Shown: in pieces, positions 1-10,607 of the stretch
Numbering within the stretch: the first letter of the stretch is position 1
Layout: every line of letters starts with the position of its first letter
Assembly (NCBI GenBank): GCA_028554645.1
Contig: JAQOOI010000018.1
Coordinates: 1,240,001-1,304,000 of the forward strand
Length of the DNA: 64,000 bases
DNA from: Omphalotus guepiniiformis
Taxonomy: Eukaryota > Basidiomycota > Agaricomycetes > Agaricales > Omphalotaceae
Direction: 5' to 3'
Translations under genes and position numbers: made by a program
Notes under the pieces: generated by a model
What the model was told of the DNA's origin: nothing
Databases searched by the model: none
What the model saw: the letters and a program-made list of their open reading frames with translations, nothing else

Positions 1-1362
1 CTTGTTCGACCAGCTACTATGCGAGACGCTACTGATGAGCGCAAGAGCCGTGGCTCGAGGTCCAGTCTGACCGTCCGTGATAACTTCTTTCACGAATCGC
101 TTGTACTCCGTCGTTTCTCCGTTATCAAGAGGCGGATTCTCGATGATTTGACCGGAAGTGAGCCAAACGAGGGCTTGAGGCCCCACAAGCCCACGGGAGA
201 GATAAAAGTAAACTTCATCTGGAAGCCTGTTGGTGAAGATCTCGTGCAAGTCCTGCGGAATGTCCGCAGCAGTGGGGTGGTGCTGGTGATGATTCGGGTG
301 ACTGTGGTTCGGCGGGGAGGTGATTGCAAGTGGAAGGGGAAGCACGACACCCTCGGACGAGAGTATCAAGGAGTATTTGATCATTGAACGCGTGCGAGCG
401 TAGTGATCTGTGTACTGAATTGTCTTCACCGCCGGGTGCTCGGTGAACGCAGAAACTGCCGCATGACCAGACTTGTAGTACTTGACCATGTCGACGGTCT
501 GTTTCAGCGCTTGGTCGTGAGTTATGGGAGGGAACGGTGGTGAATGCTCGAATCCAACAAGAATACCAATGTCGAGGAACTGATCCTCATTGACACCGAG
601 TTCGGTTGTAAGAGCACGCTTTGAAGTGTATGTAAAGGTCGGAATAGCAGAAACAAGATCAACGGATGTAATGAGTTTGTCCACTCCTGGATAGAGCAGG
701 GTATCAGTGGGACCGAAAATGGCATGAATGTAGGCTTTTGGATGGCGCTGAAGGTAGATTAACTGGACATAATGCGGTTAGCAAAAGAAACAAGGTGGTC
801 AAAACGAAGGCCATACCTGAGGCCACGCGACGTAAGGTGCAATAATAAACTCGACATTACGATGTCTGAAAATTCGGAGAATCATCCTCCATAAATCCCA
901 TTGCGCGAAACAACTCCGCCCCGAAAACAGTTTGGTTGCAGCCTCCTCCTCGCCCGACTCGTATTTCTCCCATGCGTCGCGCCTATCGCGACAAGCTTCG
1001 TTTTGCTCGTTGTTATAGTACGATTTCCATTTTTTGTTTGGTACTAGTCCGGGAAACACGAAAACGGGTTTGATGCGTAGCCTTTCGAGAGTACGGAGGT
1101 CAGATTCGATTCGCTGAATGAGCGCTAAAGGCAAGCCGCCTGTTGCAGCTAGTAGAGGCTCCCGAGAAGGCGGGTTGTCTAACAAATTCTGAAGATAGTA
1201 CGAGGCATCGATACCCAGACGCGAGTCGGAGAGGACCGATAGATTCAGGGTTTGCAAATGTTTCCGTTCGGCCAAATAGTCTGTGACGGAAAAAATCGTC
1301 GTTAGAAGTGTTAGCATGAACATAGCGGAATTCAACACACTTTCAAGGTGTTTGATAGGCAT
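1..1362 (-). CDS. MKT1: Mkt1-like post-transcriptional regulator (XPG/PIN-like), 3' part outside window
   Basis: This is the 5' part of a gene related to yeast Mkt1, an XPG-nuclease-like protein that works with Pbp1 in post-transcriptional regulation of mRNAs. I place the ATG at 1362-1360 because it gives MPIKHLENYLAERK, resembling the yeast MAIKSLESFL start. Exon 1 is 1362-1341, followed by a 60-bp intron (1340-1281). Exon 2 is 1280-817 and contains the XPG-N-like core (SRLGIDASYYLQNLL, then LAATGGLPLALIQRIESDL and KPVFVFPGL). A 54-bp intron (816-763) follows, and exon 3 from 762 carries the XPG-I-like part (TDTLLYPGVDKL, DQFLDIGILVGFEHSP). The frame stays open to base 1, so the C-terminal Mkt1 domains lie beyond the window. 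Family assignment is from recognised motifs; the intron calls rest on in-frame GT-AG pairs. Confidence 0.88.
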
Positions 1363-4300
1363 TGGAAACTTTCTGGCTCGTTTCACAAGGAGCTCGTCGT
1401 CGAGCAGGTGGTGTCGAGGTCGTTGGCAACAGTGACAGTACAAACCCGCAACCTTCGTTGGCAGTTAGTTGGCTTATGTAAGCACAATTATCAGCCTTCG
1501 ACTGCAGTTCGTTCGCAATCGTCTCCTAACTTCAACAACTATGTACTGGTATTCGACTTCACTCTTCGACATCCTGGATCTTCAACAATGACTGTGAACT
1601 CTGGCAAATAATTGGGTGATATTGGTGGGGTGCACTCGTTCACGGTTCGTGGAAAATCAGTCAATTCCTGTCCATGGTCAAGTGGTCTGGCAATGGGTCC
1701 TTTGCTCTGGCTCGCTTCCGACAGCCAATAGTAAAACATCTCTGAAGATATCTGTGATAAATTATTACCCTCTTTCTTCCGCTATATGTGGTTCCTATCA
1801 ATCGTTAGTGCACTCTAGGCCTGGACATGGGCTGCCAGGATGCCAAACACAATATGGGTATGATGTCGAGCTATAATTCGTTACCGTTAACTCTCTGGGA
1901 ATTCGAGGTGCGGCTTTCGCTACCGAAAGTTCGTAGATTCAAGCCCCTACGAAGCAACAAGACATCCCAGGAATGGTGTTCACTCTCACACTGTCTTAAC
2001 TCCATCACTGTAGGGATGGAATACAAGACCAGGTGACAGTGCTTGCTTGCGGGGGGCCACAACGTGATCCGGCACGAATGGCCTGTGCTGAATCCTGATA
2101 CCTGATACAACACCAAAAGATGTATTAGCGTGAGTGTGAGCATTGTTCTTCCTAGTCATGCAGTGTTCATTTCTTCAATACGCACAGGCTCAGAATCAAT
2201 ATCACTATCGCGGATCTCGAGCCTGTCCTCCGACATGGCCTTGCTCACTGCGAGCGCTTTATCGGCGAAATCTAAACATCTTGAGAAGCGTATCTATCTG
2301 CCTAGCACACAGAATGACCCTCATATGACTCTCATTCTGCCTCTTATGTCCCTCACGCGCACGCTCCGATCTGCTGGGGCTGCTACGTTGCTCACACGTT
2401 GGAACTCTCAAACCATTCCCCAATCGTCAGCGACAATGTTGCGCTCAAACTATACCGATGGCTCCGTTTTAAAAACGACTCTTCCCCATACCATTTCCCC
2501 GACGGTCCCTCGAAAACACTCCTTGGGCTGCCACCACTTCCGGTTGTTGATGACAGGCGGTTCCGTCTGTGTTTCCTTCCCACCCACCCTATTAATTCGT
2601 TCATGGTTTCTCTAGAGAACTTCATGGTGAAAGGAAGCTGGACAGGTTGGCATTGCTTCTCTGAATGTGATCTCCTAAGTTCACGCGTTTCTGTCTTTGG
2701 GACAAAATTCACTACAATCGTACCGGTGTTGCGGCAGCACCAGAACTCGTTTCCTTCAGGAGCAGCCATGTTCAGTTCAGGATCGATGCTCGATAGCTGT
2801 CAGATTGGCTTTACGAAGTTCACACTATGAACGCACGCAATCTCCGAATCAGCACCGTGAGTTAGTCCGCAGAATGCTCAAGTAAGTCTAGCCATTAGGA
2901 CCCTGCGTTCAATGTATGTGACTGACTTGCTAATTCTAGTTGTCCTAGGCATGTCGGTCTTGGCTGATCTTTCCGAGAAATCTGCGCGATTTTGGACCCA
3001 CGCTGCGAGCGCAAAAGCCTCGCACGGTCTCCCATGCATGCGCCACATGAATAGCTGCGGTCTTCTCAACGAAGTTGGTCAACCGTACGGTTATTGCTGA
3101 TCCGGTGGGGTAACAAGGACTCTGGCCAGGAGCGTTGACCTGCGTTGACCCAAAAACCTCCTTGGTGTTGCAACCGGGATGGATAAACTTATCGTCTTCA
3201 CACGTTCAATCGATACATGCACTAATGCACTGTGAGAGGTCTCCGCAGTTTCTGCGACTTGACACTCAGGAGGAAATGCTACTTTTTACTTACCCGGACA
3301 ACATAGAGCCGGGCCGGTATGTGGGTGAATCTGGAGGGTACCGGCCAGGGTCCTCTGCTTCTTCTACATATCTCTGTGCATTATCTTATCATCCTTTTGA
3401 ATCGGAGTCGCCTTCTTCTGGAAGAGTTACCTATGTTCTCCAGGTTCACGCAGAGTCGCAGACCATACGAGTAGCCCAAACCTCAATGGCTCAGGTTGCA
3501 ATGAGGCGCCGGCTCGCCGGCTTCACCAATGAGCCCTGCGCCTCGAAGGGCGGAAACCGAGAGCAGACTCGCCTTAATACCTGCCGTCTCATTGATTACG
3601 CGAAGCATGATACTACTAGTAGGTGTGTTGGTGTAATTGCAATCCTCTTTTGCTTTGCGTTTGAGGGGGTGGACCCTGCGAGCACTTGACATTGCATATG
3701 ATACGAAGACGGTATTCAACTCTGGGAAGTTAGTGAGTATCACATACAATAAGTAGCAACGATCATACCTAACAGCTATCTGATTAGTGGAGGTTGGATT
3801 TGACGATCTTTGCACCCACGCTATGAGTCCGAGTGCGATGCCCGGGACTCTCTTCAAGTTATTTACTCACTTGGAGCTTCCGTGTACTGGTACATAAAGG
3901 CTGGTAACCAGGCTTCGGCAGTGCTCTAAGCCAAAGCCAAGATTCACGAAGATTCATGTGATATCACGAGCCGTCGTTTCAGCCACTGAGAACATAAAGC
4001 TTATTTTAGTCAGCTGGTAGCTTTGAACGAATACTTCTGGATGGTACAAGATACATACTAAGTAACGTTTTATTTTATTCAAATCATCTTCGGCGCCCAA
4101 CAATCTAATAGCAATCGCACGACATTCGGCCTTGCTTGGTCACTGAGAAACCACGTATGTAGAATATGTACTATGTAGATGGTAGCTACCACGCCAATTT
4201 TCTTCGAACTCCAACAATTCCTAGTGTGGGCATGATGGGGTCTATAATCTAATACATAGCACAATACATCCCGCTATCCATCAAGACCACCATCATCCAC

Positions 4301-6882
4301 AATACTTAGTGATAAGCCATCGGTGTGAGAGCGAAGCAAAAGGAGAAACACTTCATGAGGCTTTCCCTGAGTCTATCGCGCGTACGAGGCGACCCGTCAT
4401 AAAGTAGATCCTGGTAACACAGAACTGATAACGTTTATAGGGCGCGAAATCTGGATATTCTAGACATCCCCTCATCCAGACCGTTCCACTGAGGTCTCCA
4501 CGTTCGCTCCCATGTCTTTGCAGTTGGAAAAGTAGCGCATAGTACCACGTGAAGGAGCCCAGAGCCCCGTCTTTTTCGCAATGTACTGACAGTGGTCACC
4601 ATGTATGTATTACTATTCGTCGGTTGTCCAGGATCTAGGCGGCGCCCGTTTTTGGCTGTTTCTGGTGGCATTGTACCAAAAGGTACAAGAGAGCTCGGTG
4701 ATACAACGTAGTATGTATGTAAGGCTGCTGCGCTTGGAAGAATGGAGTATCGGAAGGCTATCTCGAGGACCTAATACGCGTTTAGATCTGAAGAGATCTC
4801 CCATTTTTGAACCACGACCTACCACGACCTACCACCTCCTACCACGACCATCGAACATGGCAATATGATCCGACGAGTTGCGCTCTGCTGCATTGGTCGG
4901 CGCACCATTACAGGAGCACTCGTCAGATATCCGGTGCGTCGCAGACGGTGGCATTACTGACGAAAGAAACCCTGGTCCTTTGGAAATTCTCTTCGCTCGA
5001 GGGATATCTTTTTTGAGCCAAACGCGAGCAGTTTTTAATAAGTCGTGAGGGAACTGACCCCGAGCAAACGTACATGTACCGTAGCGAGAGAAAATCCTGC
5101 GCTCGAAAGGGTATAGTCAAAGTCTATTTCCCTTTAGCAACTCCTGCAGTCGGATCTAAAGACTCTGAGATCCGTCAGTTCACACTGACATCGTGTGTTG
5201 CAACTTACTTACTGCTAGTGCAGGTCCGGGGACATTGACAGTGATGTTCGGAATAGAAAGTAGATTATTCAGCAGAGGAGAGTTATTGTCACTGTGAGCG
5301 AAAAAGAACGTGTACCATTTCGTAACGAGCCTCGAGGCAAACTCAAGTAAGTTTTTCAACGCATACATACTATCATTTCTTTGTGTTATTCTTGGGACAA
5401 ACTTGAGCAAGATACCTGAGAAACCGAGAAACAGGTACTACCGTGCCACGGTCGGCGAAAGACGTTAACGTAAAGGTGGCAATTAGCTGGGTTCTTCACT
5501 GGTTCTTCATGATAAAAGATGATAGGTCAAGAAGGCAGATAGTGGATACGCGACCAGAATACATGCATACATAGATGTTCACGAGGACTAGACGCTCTTC
5601 GATATGATGCAGCATTGACGGCTCGCTTGTAGAATATAAATGAACCTGTGTGAAAAGATTGAGCGTCCAAGATACTGCCGATTGTTAGACGAACCCATGA
5701 CCATGACTAGGGTGTATACTACTACGACGCTCCTAGCCTGGTGAACTCCACAAATGAAAGTATGTATGCAGAACCAAGCAAAAAGCTGAGCCAAAGTCAA
5801 GCATAGTCCACGGTGGAAATCACGAGGAAATCTATGGGAAAAAAGCAAAAAAGGTTATGAATGCTGTCGTCAGAAATTTGTACCTGCAGACTTGAAGAGA
5901 ACCTAGCAATTTATCCATTTAAATCGTATGAATACATCGAATCCATTGTGACTGCATATATGCGTGTGTGTTCGAACTTCGCTGTGACAAAGACATGCGC
6001 CAGTCCTTCGTGCACGCACCACACCGGAGCAAACCGTGAGTTCGAACCAAAGCTGTTTAAAGACATTTGCGGTGAAGGCTTTCAGAAGTCAATACAAAGC
6101 AGAAACAACACATATGCACTGCAGGGCAGCCGGTGTTACTGATTGATTATTCAAGCCGAAAATGTGATGCTGGGAAACAACTTCAATACTAGCGGCCTTG
6201 AAGTCATGAGAGAGGCTGGCGACATCCGCAAAGAGAACAATTGCATGAAGAGATTCCATGAGGGAACTCTTCACCATCAGAACTACAGCTGGACGCCGCT
6301 TCAACCAGAACCGGGGGAGGTTTCAGCTCTGAAAAGTGTGGACGACTCGTGAAGTGCTGATGCCAATTGATCCTGTACAGGACCATCATCAGATGGCAGC
6401 CTGCACTGAGGTTACTCCCGGGTTACTCTGTTCAAAAGAGTTGCTGTAATTTGCTGCGATGTCAAGGGCAGTTTCGTTGTACGGGCGAATGGCGTTCCCA
6501 CAGACCCTACCTTACTTATGGAGCACGCTCGGCCTCCGTTGTGCAGAGTAAAACCAAATCGTCGTAACACTGACCATCGACGCTGGGAAAAGCGGAAGCA
6601 AGATCTGTAGCAGCCATGAGGAAGGCCATGCGCTCGAACAGGCTTGCGTTCTATCGCTTCACTCGAGACGTGATGAGAAGTCAATCATAGCCTAAGCCAG
6701 AAAGTAATCAGAGAGGAGATGCACGTTTATTGCTACATTTGGGATTTTCTTGTCTGCTTCTACGACCACTCGAGTACAGTTACTGGTAACTGGTAAGAAA
6801 ATGATAATGAGCTATTCGAGAAGTTTCGCGAAAAGGCAGAGACGTAAGTATTCATCGCCAACTTCTTAGAGTACAACATCAA
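1363..6882. other. 5.5-kb gene-poor stretch
   Basis: I see no gene I can support between MKT1 and the coproporphyrinogen oxidase gene. Open frames near 2130-2830 (both strands) and 3135-3689 (plus) lack recognisable motifs and convincing splice-linked partners. At 4810-4850 there is a short tandem array of a CCACGACCTA-like unit. Some of this DNA may be decayed genes or non-coding RNA, but nothing in the sequence shows it. Confidence 0.5.
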
Positions 6883-7986
6883 TTACACCCAATTTCGTGG
6901 CGTTTTAAGGGCCGCTACCAACTTTCCCTCCTCTGTTGACTCCTCCTCTCCCATTTCAGACATGTATTCCCACCTCGCCACTTCCGGCAGACTCATCAAG
7001 ATACTCTCTATCCTTGCTCCGGGGGTCATCAAGCCAAACTTGGTACCTCGGTCATACACCAAGTTGAACTCGACATATCTTCCCCGTCGGATGAGCTGCC
7101 ACCGTCGCTGCTGCGGAGTGAAAGGCAAAGCATGCCTTTTAGCCAGAATTGGAACATAGGCAGGGACAAAAGCGTCTCCAACAGACTTGATAAACTCGAA
7201 AATTTCCTGCTGAGTCTTGCACCTTTCCCCCGCTCCGTCTGAAGATTCAGACAAGCGGACATGAGGGCCCTCGCTTAAGTCGTCAAAGAAGATACCTCCA
7301 ACTCCACGGGTTTCCTGGCGATGGGAAATGTAGAAGTACTCGTCGCACCATTTTTTGAAAGCAGGGTAGAGCTGAGAGCCGAACGGGTCGCACGCGTCTT
7401 TGAAAGTTTGATGAAAGTGGATGGCGTCCTCTTCGTAGAGATATGAAGGTGTGAGATCAGCACCTCCACCGAACCACCATGCGAGGACTTTCGGTGGGTC
7501 GGAAGATGTACTCTCCCCGGTAGCAGCGGCCGCCTCTGTGATCTCGAAATATCGGAAGTTGGCATGTGAAGTGGGAGCATGTGGATTGCGTGGATGAATG
7601 ACAAGACTGATCCCAGCAGCGAAGAATGGTAAACCACCCGGAGGATTTTCGGGCAAGGACATAGAGGTATGATCTGCCCGCATCTGCTTAATCGCAGGAG
7701 GAGGTAAAGTACCGTGAATGATGGAAATGTTCACCCCAGCCTTCTCCAAAACAGACTGGTGGACAGGGGCGGCATCATCGTCGCTGACTGGCATAGCAAA
7801 TACGCAAGACGTTCCCAAACCGCCTTGGGCTCGCGTCCAACTGTCTCGCTTGAATGTCGGAGCATTCGGATCAAGTTTTTCAAGAGAAGTGACGATAGTC
7901 TCCTGTAGACCTCGGACGTACTCCTCAATTTGCTGCCGCATCGTTTTGGAAGTCGCTGAGGACGATGGGGAAGACGTGTCAGTCAT
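6883..7986 (-). CDS. HEM13: coproporphyrinogen III oxidase, oxygen-dependent
   Basis: This enzyme converts coproporphyrinogen III to protoporphyrinogen IX by oxygen-dependent oxidative decarboxylation of two propionate side chains, a late step of haem synthesis. It is a single uninterrupted exon of 367 residues, the normal eukaryotic length without a long targeting extension. Signatures run in family order: GVNISIIHGTLPP, IHPRNPHAPTSHANFRYFE, LAWWFGGGADLTPSYLYEED, YFYISHRQETRGVGGIFFDD, then RRGRYVEFNLVYDRGTKFGL and the C-terminal ESILMSLPEVARWEY block. The Ser/Thr-rich N-terminus has no obvious mitochondrial presequence, as in the cytosolic yeast enzyme. Being intronless is unusual among its neighbours. 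It is divergent from the gene starting at 8708. Confidence 0.96.
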   Translation of the reverse strand: MTDTSSPSSSATSKTMRQQIEEYVRGLQETIVTSLEKLDPNAPTFKRDSWTRAQGGLGTSCVFAMPVSDDDAAPVHQSVLEKAGVNISIIHGTLPPPAIKQMRADHTSMSLPENPPGGLPFFAAGISLVIHPRNPHAPTSHANFRYFEITEAAAATGESTSSDPPKVLAWWFGGGADLTPSYLYEEDAIHFHQTFKDACDPFGSQLYPAFKKWCDEYFYISHRQETRGVGGIFFDDLSEGPHVRLSESSDGAGERCKTQQEIFEFIKSVGDAFVPAYVPILAKRHALPFTPQQRRWQLIRRGRYVEFNLVYDRGTKFGLMTPGARIESILMSLPEVARWEYMSEMGEEESTEEGKLVAALKTPRNWV

Positions 7987-8707
7987 GATGGTGGGAGAGA
8001 GAAAACAAAATACGGGTTCCGACGGTGTTCAGTCCGGCTTAAGTTCGAAATTCACATACATGATACGACTCGATGGCAGCTCGATGGTAGCCGGGAGAAC
8101 GAACGAGAAGAAGCTAGACAAGAAATCTGAGTCCACCCTGGTCGAGGCAAGCCGCGTCCAAGAAACAAATGTATGCGCTTCACTTGCGCCGGCGGCTCTC
8201 CTCCTTACCACGTGCTGCGAGCGCTCAGCAGGCTTAACTTTTGACTGACATTCGGTGCATATGTATAATTATTTTCCGAAAGACTTGTATACATTTCAGT
8301 ACTTCGCTTCATGCCAGCTGCATGCCAGTATATCAGGTAAATCGGTCTCGATGTGAATTCCGAAAATCAATAAATCTTCCAGTCGGTAAACTTGAATAAA
8401 AGAACTTCCAAAGTGCTAGATGAATGTCACTAGATTGCTGGAAAGCATTCCTGCAATTTGGAAGAGAAGAGTTCTGAGAGTGCTGAGGAGACATACATTG
8501 AAACAAAGTCGTGGTTGAAGCTGAAAGAGTGAGAACAAGGCGATAGCCTCAGCCAGGCCTCAGCGGGTCACGCTCTTACACCTCACATTCCTACTGCCAC
8601 CATCGTCTGCACTGCGTCTCTTTTGCGGGTCCATCGAAGTCATAATGCGAATTCCATTTCTCTAAAAACGAGTACTCAGATCTAGGGAATTGTAGGTCTC
8701 ATTAACC
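7987..8707. promoter_or_regulatory. divergent intergenic/promoter region
   Basis: This 721-bp gap separates two divergent start codons (7986 minus, 8708 plus), so it should hold both promoters. I see no firm core-promoter motif. Plus-strand frames reading through 7718-8248 are the antisense shadow of the coproporphyrinogen oxidase gene. Confidence 0.5.
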
Positions 8708-9562
8708 ATGGCATCTGGGCCCATTCTTTCGACGAACCCCGAATGGCCCTCACTTTACAATCCACACGCAGAAATTTTTCATATCCCACATCACGCCCCT
8801 ATTCAACCAGGAGGTATCTATTTGACAGATGCGCAAGGTACGTGCCGGCTCACTTCCAAAAATACCAGTGCTGAATGGATATCTTCTAGATATCTTCCGA
8901 TTCACACTCTACTGGACTTTCATATTCTACATACCCCCGTTCATTGTCTGTGGAGCCTACGCTTTTTTCAACCTCACTTTTCCTCCGTCAAGAAAGGTGG
9001 TCAGTCGATGGACGGCTTATGATAGGGAGAATGACTATGGATTTGATGAGGATGTGCAAGGAGCGTTGGAGGCGTCGACCGTACCGGGACAACACCCTAT
9101 GACACCCTTGACTTCACATTTCGACGCTGGTAATGGCTATCAGACTCTACGATCCGACATGAATGACGGTTCCCCACTCTTATCTCGACGTCCTATTTCT
9201 CCCTCCCATGGTCATTCTTCTACCTATGCCACTTCGTCCGCGGGTCATTATGTACCTCGCAGGCCGCAGAGGAAAACCAATGAGCGCCGATCCAGGCTCG
9301 CCTTCGCTCTTCTGGTTCTGTTGTTCTTCCTTCTTATGAGCATGATTGGTGCCGTAATCAGTTCAGCCATTGTAGGCTATGTCCTCGCAGGTCTCTATAA
9401 AGCTGGAAAATTCTATATGAGCACCTGGGTTCCGTTTGTTTGGGCGCTGATTCATGTTCTAATAGGAATGCTAAAGTTAGTCGTGCGAGATATTATATCG
9501 GTTCTTGATACTGATGAAACACTTCTTTCAGCGTCTGGCCATCTGTTATTGATTATATTTGA
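8708..9562 (+). CDS. TMEM170-family-like multi-pass membrane protein
   Basis: A 248-residue membrane protein from three exons (8708-8837, 8890-9475, 9532-9562) with 52- and 56-bp introns; the second intron has a branch-like TACTGAT. The N-terminus is soluble (HIPHHAPIQPGGIYLTDAQ). It continues across the first splice into DIFRFTLYWTFIFYIPPF, the first membrane helix. A Ser-rich loop follows, then a strongly hydrophobic block (LAFALLVLLFFLLMSMIGAV) and SSAIVGYVLAGLYKAGKFYM, which resembles the TMEM170 conserved segment. The last exon adds only NVWPSVIDYI. Animal TMEM170 proteins act in ER and nuclear-envelope shaping; that role here is inference by family. Confidence 0.72.
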
Positions 9563-10607
9563 GGCGCCCCGAAGCATGACATAGGCTGTAAATAAACAGA
9601 GTAGCCGCTGGAGTTACGTCCGTTCAGAGATGTTCTTATCCAGAATTTCGATTCAAACGTTTCTTTATGCGGCCATGAATTCAGCGCGAAGTGAGCCAAC
9701 GTCCAACGCAGGTTTGAAAAGACCTCAAAGCTATGCACCGTCTGATGATGATTCTCGTCGCATTGGGCCCGGTCAGGGTCGGGGATACGCTGAATTCCCA
9801 TTGACAATGAGAGTACTGCTCCCTTGCAATGCATATGTGATATCAATCAATCTGCTTGCGTAGTTCGATCAACAAAATGACCAACGAGCTGTCCTATTAT
9901 CTGAACTGTATGAGATTTTCTTGTTGATACCTAGACTTGACGACTGATTAATGATTGTTCATCTAAGTGATAGGAGCTGGTGTGTGGCTGAAGACAGGTA
10001 TATTCTTGCAGTGTTCACCATGATACACTAAATACTAGCTAACTAGGATGGTCCATCTGAACCATTAGTGATTCAGGCTCCAAAAATTGAAATCTCGCGC
10101 AGCCGGTTCCTCAGACTTCGGGGTTGAGAAAGAGTCATTCTAGGTAGGGATGTTGTTCATTGTATGTGGAAAACATCCGATTGATCATTTTCATTCTTAG
10201 GCGCTTTTTAGGAACCCTGAGGCGATGACAGCTTGATGCATGTCTAGCGCCAGTAGTAACGGTGGCACTCAAAATCAATGCTGATCTGCAAGCAATATAC
10301 AGTGAGGTAAATGTGTTACCCAAGGGGCGTGGAGTGGAAGTTCCGTTCCGACCTTTTTTTTCGAAGAAACAAGATGCCCGGCGGTACGATATTATGCATT
10401 CAGCTTGAAGTAAGTTTACGTCGAGGTACATGATCTCCGATAGACGCTGACATCGTTGCCTGTCAGACTCGTCAGACTCCGCCGAGAAAAGCCTCGCCTT
10501 CTGGCAATTGATTTGTTAACCATTGACGCTGAGCTGAAGAGCGCCCAAGAGATGATATATAGACAGGGTTTGTAGAACAGAATGCTTCATCAATCGTGTT
10601 CGCAACC
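9563..10607. other. intergenic, nothing supportable
   Basis: About 1 kb between two plus-strand genes. A 98-codon minus frame (10135-10431) has no recognisable feature or start context. The last part should contain the calpain gene promoter. Confidence 0.5.

Noticed and set aside
2130..2830. Overlapping open frames on both strands
   Set aside because: No motif, start context or splice partner favours either strand; kept only as part of a gene-poor stretch.
3135..3689. 184-codon plus-strand frame
   Set aside because: Composition and motifs do not look coding and no neighbouring exons could be joined.
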